DNA of 64,000 bases from assembly GCF_019134595.1 (NCBI RefSeq), contig NZ_CP077770.1:3406501-3470500 (forward strand). Direction: 5' to 3'. The notes beneath the pieces are model-generated. The model saw nothing but the letters and a program-made list of their open reading frames with translations. It made no database searches and was not told where the DNA came from. The translations under genes were made by a program, and so were the position numbers. Shown here in pieces: positions 1-9,055 of the stretch. Every line of letters begins with the position of its first letter. The first letter of the stretch is position 1. Origin of the DNA: Pseudoalteromonas shioyasakiensis. Its GTDB lineage: Bacteria > Pseudomonadota > Gammaproteobacteria > Enterobacterales > Alteromonadaceae.

Positions 1-92
1 GCTGCGCGGCCAAAGTGTTGATGTTGGTGGACTGCTAATAAATACTGTAGTTGTTTAATACTTGGTAAGTTATTCATTCTCTACCTGCAAAT

Positions 93-128
93 AAAAAGAC
101 CCCAATACCTAAGGCATTGAGATCTTTT
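93..128 (-). terminator. Probable rho-independent terminator of pitA
   Basis: An 11-bp inverted repeat with G-U wobbles (AAGATCTCAAT paired with ATTGGGGTCTT on the minus strand) is followed on the minus strand by a run of Ts. It begins 26 bp after the pitA stop codon. The stem is imperfect but its position and T-tract fit an intrinsic terminator. Confidence 0.6.
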
Positions 129-153
129 CAAGCTAAAAGTCTTTTAGTACTTT

Positions 154-1422
154 TTATACCCCGAAGGCAGTTCTCAGTACATAGAAAATAACAATAGCAA
201 GGGCTGCGCCAACTGGCAATGTAATTACCCAAGAAACTACAATGTTTCTTACAACACCCATGTTAAGTGCCGCAATACCACGTGCCATACCTACACCTAA
301 AACCGCACCTACAAGTGTTTGCGTAGTAGAAATAGGTAAACCAGTACCTGAAGCGATAACAACTGTAGAAGCTGCAGCAAGCTCAGCAGCAAAACCACGG
401 CTTGGTGTTAAGTGCGTGATACCTTCACCGATTGTTTTAATTACTTTTTTACCTAAAATAGCAAGACCAGCAACAATACCTAAACCACCTAGTGGTAAAA
501 TCCACCATGCGATAGCCGCTTTCTTAGCGATTTCACCGTTGTGCTCAACAATGTTTACAACAGCAGCTAGTGGACCAATTGCGTTAGCAACGTCGTTTGA
601 ACCGTGTGCGAAAGCCATACAACATGCTGTTAGTACCATAAGTACTGCGAACACTTTCTCAACGTTGTTAAACTGCATTGCTTTATCAGCTTTAGGGTCG
701 ATTTTAAGGCGAGAGATAGCAATCTTACCTATGATACCGACTACAACAGCAATCGCGATAGAAAGCGCATAACCTTCAACAGCACCTAAGTTGATACCAA
801 TGTGCTTTAAGCCTTTCTTGATTGTTACAAGAGACATGATGAAGCCCGCTAGACCCATATATACTGGTACGAAACGCTTAGCATTTTTAAGTGGTGTCTC
901 AGTGTCAAAAATAAGCTTTTGCGCACTCATGAAAATTAAATAAGCAATAAAACCAGAGATGGCGGGGGTAACAATCCAGCTACCTACGATACCCATTACC
1001 TTGTTCCATTGGATTGCTTCACTACCTACTGCAACCAATGCGAAACCAATGATGGCACCGATGATTGAGTGAGTCGTAGATACTGGCCAGCCTAAGAAAG
1101 AAGCTATTAATAACCAGCTACCTGCAGCAAATAGCGCGGCAATCATACCAAGGATCATAAGTTCCGGTATGTCCATAAATGGTGTGGCATCGATAATCCC
1201 TTTACGGATTGTAGATGTCACCTCACCACCGGCAAGGTATGCGCCAGCGAATTCAAACACCATCGCGATCATGATCGCTTGTTTAATTGTAAGTGCTTTT
1301 GAACCTACTGATGTACCCATCGCATTGGCTACGTCATTTGCACCAATACCATAAGCCATGAAGAAACCGACTGCTGCGGCAATTAAAACTAAAAATGTGC
1401 CGTAATTTGCAATGATATCCAT
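154..1422 (-). CDS. pitA: Inorganic phosphate transporter, Pit/PHO4 family
   Basis: A 422-residue polytopic inner-membrane carrier for inorganic phosphate, normally low-affinity and cation- or proton-coupled. The PHO4-family signature appears twice, as expected for its two inverted halves: GANDVANA at residues 27-34 and HGSNDVANA near residue 275. Both halves are rich in hydrophobic segments, and a hydrophilic stretch near residue 240 separates them. The ATG start has an AAAGG ribosome-binding site. It lies 43 bp downstream of a DUF47/PhoU-like gene on the same strand, the usual pairing in which the DUF47 protein is thought to modulate the Pit carrier. No Pho box is visible upstream of the pair, so it is probably not a PhoB target. 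The family call is firm; the exact substrate form (metal-phosphate or phosphate) cannot be read from sequence. Confidence 0.95.
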   Translation of the reverse strand: MDIIANYGTFLVLIAAAVGFFMAYGIGANDVANAMGTSVGSKALTIKQAIMIAMVFEFAGAYLAGGEVTSTIRKGIIDATPFMDIPELMILGMIAALFAAGSWLLIASFLGWPVSTTHSIIGAIIGFALVAVGSEAIQWNKVMGIVGSWIVTPAISGFIAYLIFMSAQKLIFDTETPLKNAKRFVPVYMGLAGFIMSLVTIKKGLKHIGINLGAVEGYALSIAIAVVVGIIGKIAISRLKIDPKADKAMQFNNVEKVFAVLMVLTACCMAFAHGSNDVANAIGPLAAVVNIVEHNGEIAKKAAIAWWILPLGGLGIVAGLAILGKKVIKTIGEGITHLTPSRGFAAELAAASTVVIASGTGLPISTTQTLVGAVLGVGMARGIAALNMGVVRNIVVSWVITLPVGAALAIVIFYVLRTAFGV

Positions 1423-1465
1423 TGTGTGAACCTTTAATTTTTTTCGTATTTGAACTGATTAGAAT

Positions 1466-2143
1466 TTAACGAGCTAACATCAGCTCAAGACGAGAACCTA
1501 CGCGCTCTGCAATATCTGCAAGCTCGCCTACCCACTCAATGATCTTGTATAAGAACATCACGTCGACAGGGTTAAGTTCATTTTCGATGGCGCGCAATTG
1601 ACGGCGAATTTTGATCTGCATGTCATCCGTGTCTTGTTCAATAGCGTCCAATTCAACGAGCATTTTTTCAACTAAAGTCACTTCGCGACCTTTGAAGCCC
1701 GTTTCAAGAAGCTCATCTAGCTCATTGATTGCTTTTGATGCTTGTTTAGTCGCATCAACACAACGAGTCAAATAAGCAAGGAAATCAGTTTGGATTTCGG
1801 TAGGTATGATCATCTCACGACCAACTACACGACCTGCGATATCTTTTGCTTTGTTAGCAATTTTGTCTTGTTGAGTAACAAGCTCTAGCAAATCGGTACG
1901 CTCAACTGGCATAAATAAGCCACGAGGTAGTTGAAGGCGGATGTTACGTTTCATTTCATCAGCTTCGCGCTCTAAATTACGAATGTTTAGACGGATTTCT
2001 TCCGCTTCTTGCCATTCTTCTTTAAACACGTGATTAAAGAAAGGGATCAATGCTTTACTTGCTTGATGTACTTTCTTAATGTGATCTTCCATAGGCTTAA
2101 TAGGTGATTTAGCAAAAACCCCTAAAAATGCATTTGTAGGCAT
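1466..2143 (-). CDS. DUF47 / TIGR00153 family PhoU-like regulator of Pit
   Basis: A 225-residue, mostly helical, charged protein without signal peptide or membrane segments. The opening segment (FLGVFAKSPIKPMEDHIKKV) and the later acidic and Arg/Lys helices match the DUF47 (TIGR00153) family, which is structurally related to PhoU. It is encoded just upstream of pitA with a 43-bp gap and almost certainly co-transcribed. In other bacteria this partner is proposed to restrain or tune the Pit transporter; that role here is inferred from linkage. The ATG start follows AAGGGT. The next gene upstream, phoU, is separated by a hairpin terminator, so the pair forms its own transcription unit. Confidence 0.9.
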   Translation of the reverse strand: MPTNAFLGVFAKSPIKPMEDHIKKVHQASKALIPFFNHVFKEEWQEAEEIRLNIRNLEREADEMKRNIRLQLPRGLFMPVERTDLLELVTQQDKIANKAKDIAGRVVGREMIIPTEIQTDFLAYLTRCVDATKQASKAINELDELLETGFKGREVTLVEKMLVELDAIEQDTDDMQIKIRRQLRAIENELNPVDVMFLYKIIEWVGELADIAERVGSRLELMLAR

Positions 2144-2242
2144 AACTGACCCTTTATAAATTAGTATGCTTTGGCAGCTGCGAATTTTACAGCATTGTGT
2201 TCGATTGTGAACGCTTTTTCTGCCTTACATCACCAATAATAG

Positions 2243-2270
2243 ACAAAGCGGCCAAAGGCCGCTCGGTTTA
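2243..2270 (-). terminator. Terminator of the pst-phoU operon
   Basis: A perfect 7-bp stem (AGCGGCC and GGCCGCT) with a 3-nt loop lies 23 bp after the phoU stop on the minus strand and is followed by TTTGTCT. It separates the pst-phoU transcript from DUF47-pitA. Confidence 0.7.
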
Positions 2271-2293
2271 ATAATGAAAAGTTGCGGTTAAAT

Positions 2294-2995
2294 TTACAGC
2301 GACTTTTCGATATCTTCTTGAGATGTATGACGAATATCTTTGCCGTTAACAAAATAGATGATGTATTCAGCAATATTCTGGCAACGGTCGCCAATACGCT
2401 CTAATGAACGAACTGACCACACTAAATCCATAATTTTCGGGATTGAGCGTGGATCTTCCATCATATATGTCATAATTTGACGGGTAATTGCTTCGTATTC
2501 ACGGTCAACTTTGGCGTCTTCTTTATGTACTTCAAACGCACATTGCACATCCATACGTGCAAATGCATCAAGTACATCATGAAGCATTTTCGATACTTGG
2601 CGACCCATGTTTTCAATGTTCACCAATAAGTCTTGCTGATCTTTAGTGAATGAGTCCAGCGCAACTTTAGCAATGCGCTCAGCTTCATCACCAATACGCT
2701 CTAAATCGGCAATTGTTTTTGCAATGGCAATTACAAGACGTAAGTCACTCGCTGCCGGCTGACGGCGAGCGATAATACGTGTACATTCTTCATCGATGTT
2801 CACTTCCATTGCATTTACTTTATAGTCGTTTTCACGAACTTTTTGTGCAAGATCGGCATCACCATTGCTAACAGCATCCAGTGCACTGTTTAGTTGTTGC
2901 TCAACTAAGCCACCCATGTTTAATACATGGTTACGCACATTTTCAAGCTCTTCATTAAAGCGGCCCGAAATGTGTTTATTGATATTATGTTCCAT
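2294..2995 (-). CDS. phoU: Phosphate signaling complex protein PhoU
   Basis: A 233-residue cytoplasmic protein made of two repeated three-helix PhoU bundles. The repeated metal-site regions are recognisable (EVNIDEECTRIIARRQP near residue 70, and the ERIGDEAERIA and ERIGDRCQNIAEY segments). PhoU couples the Pst transporter to the PhoR/PhoB two-component system and prevents Pho regulon activation under phosphate sufficiency. It is the last gene of the pstC-pstA-pstB-phoU unit and starts 47 bp after pstB. phoB and phoR are not in the window. Length is typical (E. coli PhoU is about 240 residues). Confidence 0.97.
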   Translation of the reverse strand: MEHNINKHISGRFNEELENVRNHVLNMGGLVEQQLNSALDAVSNGDADLAQKVRENDYKVNAMEVNIDEECTRIIARRQPAASDLRLVIAIAKTIADLERIGDEAERIAKVALDSFTKDQQDLLVNIENMGRQVSKMLHDVLDAFARMDVQCAFEVHKEDAKVDREYEAITRQIMTYMMEDPRSIPKIMDLVWSVRSLERIGDRCQNIAEYIIYFVNGKDIRHTSQEDIEKSL

Positions 2996-3042
2996 TGTCT
3001 ACCTCTATAAATTTCGTTTACGGTACCAAGTGACTTTATTGA

Positions 3043-3870
3043 CTAACCGTAACGGCCTGTAATGTAGTCTTCTGTTTTCTTCTTGCTTGGTGTTGTAAAT
3101 AACGTATTGGTATCTGAATACTCAATCAACTCACCCATGTACATAAACGCAGTTTGGTCTGATACACGAGCAGCCTGTTGCATGTTGTGAGTAACGATCA
3201 CCACGGTAAACTTATTCTTTAAGTCGTTAATTAGCTCTTCGATAACTAAAGTAGAAATTGGATCTAGTGCCGATGTAGGCTCATCCAGAAGTAGTACTTC
3301 AGGCTCGATAGCAATTGAGCGAGCAATAACAAGACGCTGTTGCTGACCACCCGATAGGCCAAATGCACTATCGTGTAAACGGTCTTTAACTTCATCCCAT
3401 AACGCGGCGCCACGTAAAGACTGTTCAACCACTTCATCTAGTTTACGCTTTTCTTTAATACCTTGTAAGCGTAGGCCATAAACGACATTTTCGTAGATTG
3501 ATTTTGGAAATGGATTAGGACGTTGGAATACCATTCCGACATTTCTTCGTAGTGCAGCAACATCGACACTCTTATCATAGATATTGTGACCATGAAGTAA
3601 GATCTCACCATCGATACGACAGCTATCAACAAGGTCGTTCATACGGTTGATACAACGTAAAAGTGTTGATTTACCACAACCCGATGGACCGATAAATGCT
3701 GTTACCTGACCTTTCGGGATGTTCATATTTACGCCGCTAAGCGCTTGTTTATCACCGTAGTATAAATCTAAGTTTTTAATCTCTAACGCTGTTTGTTCTG
3801 CAGTTAGGTTGTCTAAATCTAGCTTTGCCGCGCTTTTCGCTTGGTTTACTTGTGGTGCAACTGTAATCAT
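3043..3870 (-). CDS. pstB: Phosphate ABC transporter ATP-binding protein PstB
   Basis: The ATPase that powers Pst high-affinity phosphate import at the inner membrane. Walker [10 protein letters not shown] is at residues 61-69, the ABC signature LSGGQQQR at 172-179 and Walker B LLLDEP at 193-198. The C-terminal DYITGRYG ending is typical of PstB. A stretch of about 30 residues precedes the ABC fold, slightly longer than the E. coli protein. The ATG start lies 27 bp after pstA, in the order pstC-pstA-pstB-phoU. Confidence 0.97.
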   Translation of the reverse strand: MITVAPQVNQAKSAAKLDLDNLTAEQTALEIKNLDLYYGDKQALSGVNMNIPKGQVTAFIGPSGCGKSTLLRCINRMNDLVDSCRIDGEILLHGHNIYDKSVDVAALRRNVGMVFQRPNPFPKSIYENVVYGLRLQGIKEKRKLDEVVEQSLRGAALWDEVKDRLHDSAFGLSGGQQQRLVIARSIAIEPEVLLLDEPTSALDPISTLVIEELINDLKNKFTVVIVTHNMQQAARVSDQTAFMYMGELIEYSDTNTLFTTPSKKKTEDYITGRYG

Positions 3871-3896
3871 CTCTGTCTACCTATAAAAATTCTGTA

Positions 3897-5546
3897 TTAA
3901 TGCTCAAGAGCTCTAAACTTTTCGCGTAAGTGGTTACGAATACCAATCGCGGTGATATTCAGGGCGATAATTACTGATACCAGTAAGAATGCCGTGGCAT
4001 ATACCAGCGGACGTGCCGCTTCTACGTTAGGGCTTTGGAAACCAACATCGTAAATGTGGAAACCTAAGTGCATAAATTTTCTATCTAAATGTATGTATGG
4101 GAAGTTACCGTCAAGTGGCAGTGTTGGCGCCATCTTAACAACACCAACAAGCATTAGTGGTGCTACTTCACCGGCTGCACGTGCAACCGCTAAGATTAAA
4201 CCTGTCATAATCGCTGGGCTTGCCATCGGAATGATTATACGCCACAGCGTTTCTGCTTTTGTTGCGCCAAGTGCTAATGAACCATGACGAACCGTACTTG
4301 GAATACGTGATAAACCTTCTTCAGTCGAAACAATAACAACAGGAAGCGTTAAAATTGCTAGCGTTAATGCAGACCAAATCACACCAGGCGTACCAAAAAC
4401 TGGGCTTGGCGACGACTCTGGGTAGAACAATTGGTCAATACTGCCACCTAGCATGTATACAAAGAAACCTAGACCAAATACACCGTATACAATCGAAGGT
4501 ACACCTGCAAGGTTGATTACCGCGATACGAATCATCTTAGTCACGGCATTTTTTGCTGCGTATTCATGTAAGTAAATCGCTGCAACGACACCAAACGGCG
4601 TCACAATCACTGCCATTAGTAATACCATGAACACGGTACCGAAAATCGCCGGGAATACACCGCCTTCAGTGTTAGCTTCACGTGGGTCATCCGCTACAAA
4701 CTTACCAAGTTGTACAAAGTAATGACCAAGCTTAGCAAAGAAGCCCATGTCATTAGGGAACCACACATCAAGAACTTGATACAAAGGTAAAGTAACCACT
4801 TCACCGCGCATGTCTTTCACTGTTACTTGGTCACGTTTTGCTTGTTTACGAAGGGCGAATAACTGCTTTTCTAACACTGTGTACTCAGCACGTAGCTCAG
4901 CACGCGCTTGTGCAAGCTCAGCAACACGCTCATCGGTTAGTTCGTTATCAAGCTGGTATGCTTTTTCTCTTAAGCGTAAACGCTCAAGTTCATAGTTAAT
5001 ATGGCCAATATCACCATTTTGTAAGTCTAACGCTTGGTCATTTAGGTCAACAGCACGGTCTACAAGATCATAAAGCACGTCGATTTTGTTATCTGTGATA
5101 ACTTCACCGTCTTTAATAACCTGTTCTACATAACCGTAAAAGTTACCGTTTTTGCTACGTTCGAATACTGCAAGCTCTGCTGGCGCAGTACGCGATGTGA
5201 TGTCTGTCTCTAGTACCCAACGGAAATCTAGAACAACATACTCACGGTTACCGGTTTTAATTAGTAAGCGCTCTAGTTGCTCTTTGTCGTAATGAGATAA
5301 ATCAACGCCCGTCGCCTCAATACGTGATTTTGCAACTAGCTCACGGTCATAAACTTCACCGATCACTGTTTGTTTAGCAACTGAGCCTTGCAGCTCAAGT
5401 TGCACTACTTCTGATGGCCAGAAAAAGCTTAAACCTTTCCAAGCAATCATGGCTAGTAAACCAAGAACCGAGATTAAACTGATGCTTACCGCACCGCCGG
5501 TCATCCAAATCCAAGGAGAACCAGACTTAAACCACTGCTTTACCAT
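3897..5546 (-). CDS. pstA: Phosphate ABC transporter permease PstA, enlarged form
   Basis: One of two membrane subunits of the Pst phosphate importer. The C-terminal part (from about residue 290) is the usual BPD_transp_1 permease with the EAA-like loop near LGATKAETLWRIIIP. Before it lies an insert of roughly 200 residues between the first membrane segment and the permease core, with a Glu/Arg/Leu-rich stretch likely to form a coiled coil (near residues 165-235). At 549 residues the protein is nearly twice the E. coli PstA. This long form, paired with a long PstC, resembles the second Pst systems of vibrios. I chose the ATG at 5546 (MVKQW) over an upstream GTG at 5561 because GGAG sits 8 nt before that ATG. 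Confidence 0.93.
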   Translation of the reverse strand: MVKQWFKSGSPWIWMTGGAVSISLISVLGLLAMIAWKGLSFFWPSEVVQLELQGSVAKQTVIGEVYDRELVAKSRIEATGVDLSHYDKEQLERLLIKTGNREYVVLDFRWVLETDITSRTAPAELAVFERSKNGNFYGYVEQVIKDGEVITDNKIDVLYDLVDRAVDLNDQALDLQNGDIGHINYELERLRLREKAYQLDNELTDERVAELAQARAELRAEYTVLEKQLFALRKQAKRDQVTVKDMRGEVVTLPLYQVLDVWFPNDMGFFAKLGHYFVQLGKFVADDPREANTEGGVFPAIFGTVFMVLLMAVIVTPFGVVAAIYLHEYAAKNAVTKMIRIAVINLAGVPSIVYGVFGLGFFVYMLGGSIDQLFYPESSPSPVFGTPGVIWSALTLAILTLPVVIVSTEEGLSRIPSTVRHGSLALGATKAETLWRIIIPMASPAIMTGLILAVARAAGEVAPLMLVGVVKMAPTLPLDGNFPYIHLDRKFMHLGFHIYDVGFQSPNVEAARPLVYATAFLLVSVIIALNITAIGIRNHLREKFRALEH

Positions 5547-5561
5547 GTCGTGTCTCTCCAC

Positions 5562-7796
5562 CTACATTGAACTGTATTTTTCACGCAGCTGCTGACGAAC
5601 AAACTCAGCCACTGTGTTGAAAACGAATGTGAATATGAATAATACAAATGCTGCTAAGAATAGGATGCGATAATGCGAGCTACCTACCTCAGACTCTGGC
5701 ATTTCTACCGCGATATTCGCTGCAAGTGTTCTCATACCCTGGAAAATACTCCAGTCCATAATAGGTGTATTACCTGTTGCCATTAGTACAATCATTGTTT
5801 CACCTACAGCACGGCCTAGACCCATCATTACTGCTGAGAAGATACCAGGGCTTGCTGTTAGTAGTACTACGCGAACCAATGTTTGCCATTGCGTTGCACC
5901 GAGTGCTAATGAACCGTTTGATAAGTGCTTAGGAACACTGAATACCGCATCTTCCGCAATTGAGAAGATCGTTGGGATAACAGCAAAGCCCATCGCAATA
6001 CCAACAACTAGCGAGTTACGTTGGTCGAATGTCATGCCTAATTCATTAGTTAGGTACTGACGCACATTACCGTCAAACATCCAAAGCTCAATTGAGTTAC
6101 TCATCGCAAACGATAGCCAACCAATAAAGATAACCACTGGGATAAGTAAAATTGAATGCGAACCTTCAGGAACACGGTGACGAATCGACGCCGGTAGCTT
6201 GTTCCAGCCGAACGCGGTTAATAAGATACCAATTGGCAGCAACACCAATAATCCGACAATCGCTGGTAAATGTTCTTCAATTAATGGCGCTAACCAAAGA
6301 CCCGCTAAGAAACCTAGAATTACCGTTGGTAATGCTTCCATGATTTCTACTGTCGGCTTAACCACTTTACGTAGTTCACTCGACATAAAGTAAGCCGTGT
6401 AAATTGCCGCTGAAAGCGCAATGGGTACAGCGAATAGCATTGCGTACATTGCCGCTTTAATCGTACCGAATGAAATTGGCACTAATGAGAACTTAGATTC
6501 AAAGTCATCACTTGCTGACGTTGACTGCCAGATATAACCCGGCTCAGGGTAACCTTCGTACCATACTTCTTGCCATAGCGCAGACCAAGTTACTTCAGGG
6601 TGCTCGTTATGGATTTCAATTACTTTTAACGCATCATCAGCAAGAATAAGTGCCGCATTTGAACGTGGCGCAATTGCAAAGTTTTGAATTGCACCGTCGC
6701 TTACTTTACCTTGCCATAGTTTTGCATCACTGGTTGTGTAATAAATACCTAGCTCACCGTTAGCACCTGCTGTGAAGAAAGTACGACGGTAGAACTCTGT
6801 AAAAATGTTTAGTTTCGATTGCTTGCTGGTTTCAAAAGCACGAATCTTTTGGAACTGGCGACCATTTTCAGTGTTTACTTCAAACCACTGTGATACTTCG
6901 CCATTATCGTTAGCAAGCATCAGTGAGTTTGCACCCGCTAATAGCTGAGTTGAAACTAGGTTCGCGTTTTCTTCGTTAGCTGCAAGCAGTTGGATTTGCT
7001 CAACTTCAGAAGGGTAACGAGTATCATATACGTAAATTTGATTTGCTGAACGCACGAATGTACGTGTTGTATCAGGTGAGATTAATAGCTCATCAACACG
7101 ACCTTCAATATCAAGCTCTGTGCGCTCAACAACCCACTCTACTTCGCCGGTGAACATATTTTCTTCACCCACAAAGCTGCTAAATAAAACGCGTTTGTCA
7201 GCCGTTAAAGCAACAACCGCTGTTTTATCTTCGTAGTGGCTAAATGCGAATTTAGTGATTGCCGCACCTTGCTCATCAACTTCAAGCGCCATATCACCCA
7301 ATGGGTAATCTAAACGCGGTGTTAACTTGCGTTGGTTGTTTGGGAATGTCACTAGGAATTTTGGCGCAACCACAACCACAGAGCCATTCTCTAGGCCGTA
7401 TGCGTATTGCCCCTGAAACGGTGCAGAGCTTGCAAAGCTGCTCACATCGCTTGGTAATTCTGTATTAAGAGTGGTGATCTTTTTACCAAATTGCTGTTTT
7501 TCAACATTGTAAAAGTCCACATTACCTTTTTTACCGAGTAAAAAGGCAATCTCTGTTTGTTCTTCAATGCCAAGACCCACAACTTCTGACGCATTTTGTA
7601 GTTTTACACTATTACGTGTCTCTACTTTTGCTGACTCAAAAATAGGTTGAACAACATAAAGAAGGTAAAAGAATATGAGTAACAGTGCTACTAGCACCAT
7701 TACGCCACCTGCGGAAATACCCCACTTGGCAAACCTGTCTTTAAATAGACGGCTTCTATCCGTATGAAAGGTAGGTTTATTCGGATTGGAAGTCAT
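5562..7796 (-). CDS. pstC: Phosphate ABC transporter permease PstC, enlarged form
   Basis: First gene of the pst operon and the partner permease of PstA. After an N-terminal membrane helix (residues about 30-50) comes an insert of about 370 residues, predicted periplasmic, rich in short beta-like strands and reminiscent of a propeller-type domain. The canonical permease core follows, including the loop LGATQWQTLVRVVLLTA. At 744 residues it is more than twice the E. coli PstC. The ATG at 7796 is preferred to the TTG one codon upstream. The leader carries AAGGGTG as ribosome-binding site and a PhoB-type promoter. No pstS for the phosphate-binding protein is present in this operon, so it must be encoded elsewhere. 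Confidence 0.93.
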   Translation of the reverse strand: MTSNPNKPTFHTDRSRLFKDRFAKWGISAGGVMVLVALLLIFFYLLYVVQPIFESAKVETRNSVKLQNASEVVGLGIEEQTEIAFLLGKKGNVDFYNVEKQQFGKKITTLNTELPSDVSSFASSAPFQGQYAYGLENGSVVVVAPKFLVTFPNNQRKLTPRLDYPLGDMALEVDEQGAAITKFAFSHYEDKTAVVALTADKRVLFSSFVGEENMFTGEVEWVVERTELDIEGRVDELLISPDTTRTFVRSANQIYVYDTRYPSEVEQIQLLAANEENANLVSTQLLAGANSLMLANDNGEVSQWFEVNTENGRQFQKIRAFETSKQSKLNIFTEFYRRTFFTAGANGELGIYYTTSDAKLWQGKVSDGAIQNFAIAPRSNAALILADDALKVIEIHNEHPEVTWSALWQEVWYEGYPEPGYIWQSTSASDDFESKFSLVPISFGTIKAAMYAMLFAVPIALSAAIYTAYFMSSELRKVVKPTVEIMEALPTVILGFLAGLWLAPLIEEHLPAIVGLLVLLPIGILLTAFGWNKLPASIRHRVPEGSHSILLIPVVIFIGWLSFAMSNSIELWMFDGNVRQYLTNELGMTFDQRNSLVVGIAMGFAVIPTIFSIAEDAVFSVPKHLSNGSLALGATQWQTLVRVVLLTASPGIFSAVMMGLGRAVGETMIVLMATGNTPIMDWSIFQGMRTLAANIAVEMPESEVGSSHYRILFLAAFVLFIFTFVFNTVAEFVRQQLREKYSSM

Positions 7797-7827
7797 CAAA
7801 ACACCCTTAAATCTTAACGTGGCGCGT

Positions 7828-7861
7828 ATTATATTTCACCAAGATGACAGTAATGTTACAA
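7828..7861 (-). promoter_or_regulatory. PhoB-dependent promoter of pstCAB-phoU (Pho box plus -10)
   Basis: On the minus strand, TTGTAAC-ATTA-CTGTCAT (7861 to 7844) is two 7-bp Pho half-sites with the standard 4-bp spacer. Ten bases later is a perfect TATAAT (7833 to 7828). There is no -35 hexamer, as expected for a PhoB-activated promoter. The predicted transcript starts about 25 nt before the pstC ATG at 7796. Confidence 0.85.
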
Positions 7862-8144
7862 ACGTCATAATTCAGTGTAATAAAGCGAGTATTTCAGGGA
7901 CGTATTTTAAACTTAAAAAATGACCAAATTGCGACATTAATCTGCGTATTTATAACGACCAAATTAACAAGCTAACAAACTGTTATAACTAATTTTTTAT
8001 AACTATATGGAAAAAATTGGACAAACAATAAATCTGCATCAATACTCAAGATGACTTATTTTTTTCGACAATAAGAATCATTTTTAACCAACGCCTCCTT
8101 CCTTTTATTGCATTTTTCAGAGGCATTTTTATAGAGATATAAGT

Positions 8145-8651
8145 ATGAAGCAGTTAGTTATTACTATTTTGGGGCCAGACAAACCCGGCCTAGTTGAAGA
8201 CCTTTCAGCCACAATTTTAAACCATCATGGTAACTGGTTAAGCAGTAATTTGAGCCACCTTGCAGGTCACTTTGCTGGGATCATTGAGGCAGCAGTACCT
8301 GAAGAGCACCTGCAAGAGCTGCAAGACGCATTGCATAGTTTGCCGTATTTAGAAATCAGAATTGAACGCGGCGCTGAAATACTGCCAGAAGAAAAATCTG
8401 AACAAATCAATTTTGTCATTACTGGTAACGACAGACCTGGCATAGTACAAGAGCTTGCCAGCGTTATTCGTCACAAAGGGGCGAATATCACTCACCTAAA
8501 TTCAAAACAACAAAGTGCACCTAACTGGGGCGTACCAATTTTTAGTGCTGTTGCCACCGTTGCTTTACCAATAGGCATGAACAAGGACGAAGTAATCACG
8601 GCACTCGAGTCTATTACCACAGACTTAATTGTTGATATTGAGGACGCATAA
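8145..8651 (+). CDS. gcvR: Glycine cleavage system transcriptional repressor GcvR-like, two ACT domains
   Basis: A 168-residue cytoplasmic protein with two tandem ACT domains (about residues 3-75 and 85-165). Each opens with the family pattern of a short strand followed by GPDKPG (first copy) or GNDRPG (second copy), the glycine-binding turn. GcvR in E. coli binds GcvA in the presence of glycine and keeps the glycine cleavage operon off; the same role is inferred here from family. The ATG start is preceded by AGAGATATAAGT, a weak ribosome-binding site. It is divergent from the pst operon across a 348-bp AT-rich gap whose only clear element is the Pho promoter. gcvA is not in the window. Confidence 0.85.
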   Translation: MKQLVITILGPDKPGLVEDLSATILNHHGNWLSSNLSHLAGHFAGIIEAAVPEEHLQELQDALHSLPYLEIRIERGAEILPEEKSEQINFVITGNDRPGIVQELASVIRHKGANITHLNSKQQSAPNWGVPIFSAVATVALPIGMNKDEVITALESITTDLIVDIEDA

Positions 8652-8730
8652 CAAGCAAGTTTATAGGGATATTTAAACTTAAACTAAGCTTTAAAATTAA
8701 CGACATACATGTCACAAAACTGACATGTTG

Positions 8731-8994
8731 AATACTCAAACTACCTCTAGATACAGAATTCAGCGTTTCTCTGGGGTTTAATATCAAGGCGTTACTTTGC
8801 AGGAATGGCATTCCCTTTTAAAAAGTAACAACGCAGAGAGTAAGCTCCAGAGAAGCGCCCTATGGGTTGGTTTAAAAGCGATTTATACTGCGTTATTGAA
8901 TTTAACAAGGGAACAACCATTCTTTGCATTCAATGCCTTGCCTAAATCGCTTTTAACTCCAACTGAAACGGAATCTAGAGGCAGCTTGAGTATT
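8731..8994. repeat. MITE-like element: terminal inverted repeats enclosing two long hairpins
   Basis: The ends are inverted copies: left AATACTCAAACTACCTCTAG from 8731, right the complement of AATACTCAAGCTGCCTCTAG ending at 8994, with similarity over about 32 bp. Inside are two separate imperfect hairpins. Arm A (8763-8858) pairs GCGTTTCTCTGGGG with CTCCAGAGAAGCGC and, further in, GCGTTACTTT with AAAGTAACAACGC around the palindrome GGAATGGCATTCC. Arm B (8866-8963) pairs GTTGGTTTAAAAGCGATTTA with TAAATCGCTTTTAACTCCAA and GCGTTATTGAAT with ATTCAATGCCTTGC. The whole folds as a three-way junction. There is no transposase and no credible coding frame. A non-autonomous mobile repeat is the best reading. 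Confidence 0.8.
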
Positions 8995-9055
8995 TTAATA
9001 CAACCGTCATCTGCATCCTCTATATTCTAACTAGCTATAAACGTTGGAAAACCAG

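Noticed and set aside
1..58. Possible 3' end of a plus-strand gene at the window edge (LRGQSVDVGGLLINTVVV before a stop)
   Set aside because: Only 18 codons are visible. The GxxVDVGG piece recalls the end of monomeric isocitrate dehydrogenase, but the following residues do not match, and another frame is equally open, so no call is justified.
2144..2242. Pho box before DUF47-pitA
   Set aside because: No pair of CTGTCAT-like half-sites with an 11-bp period is found in this leader.
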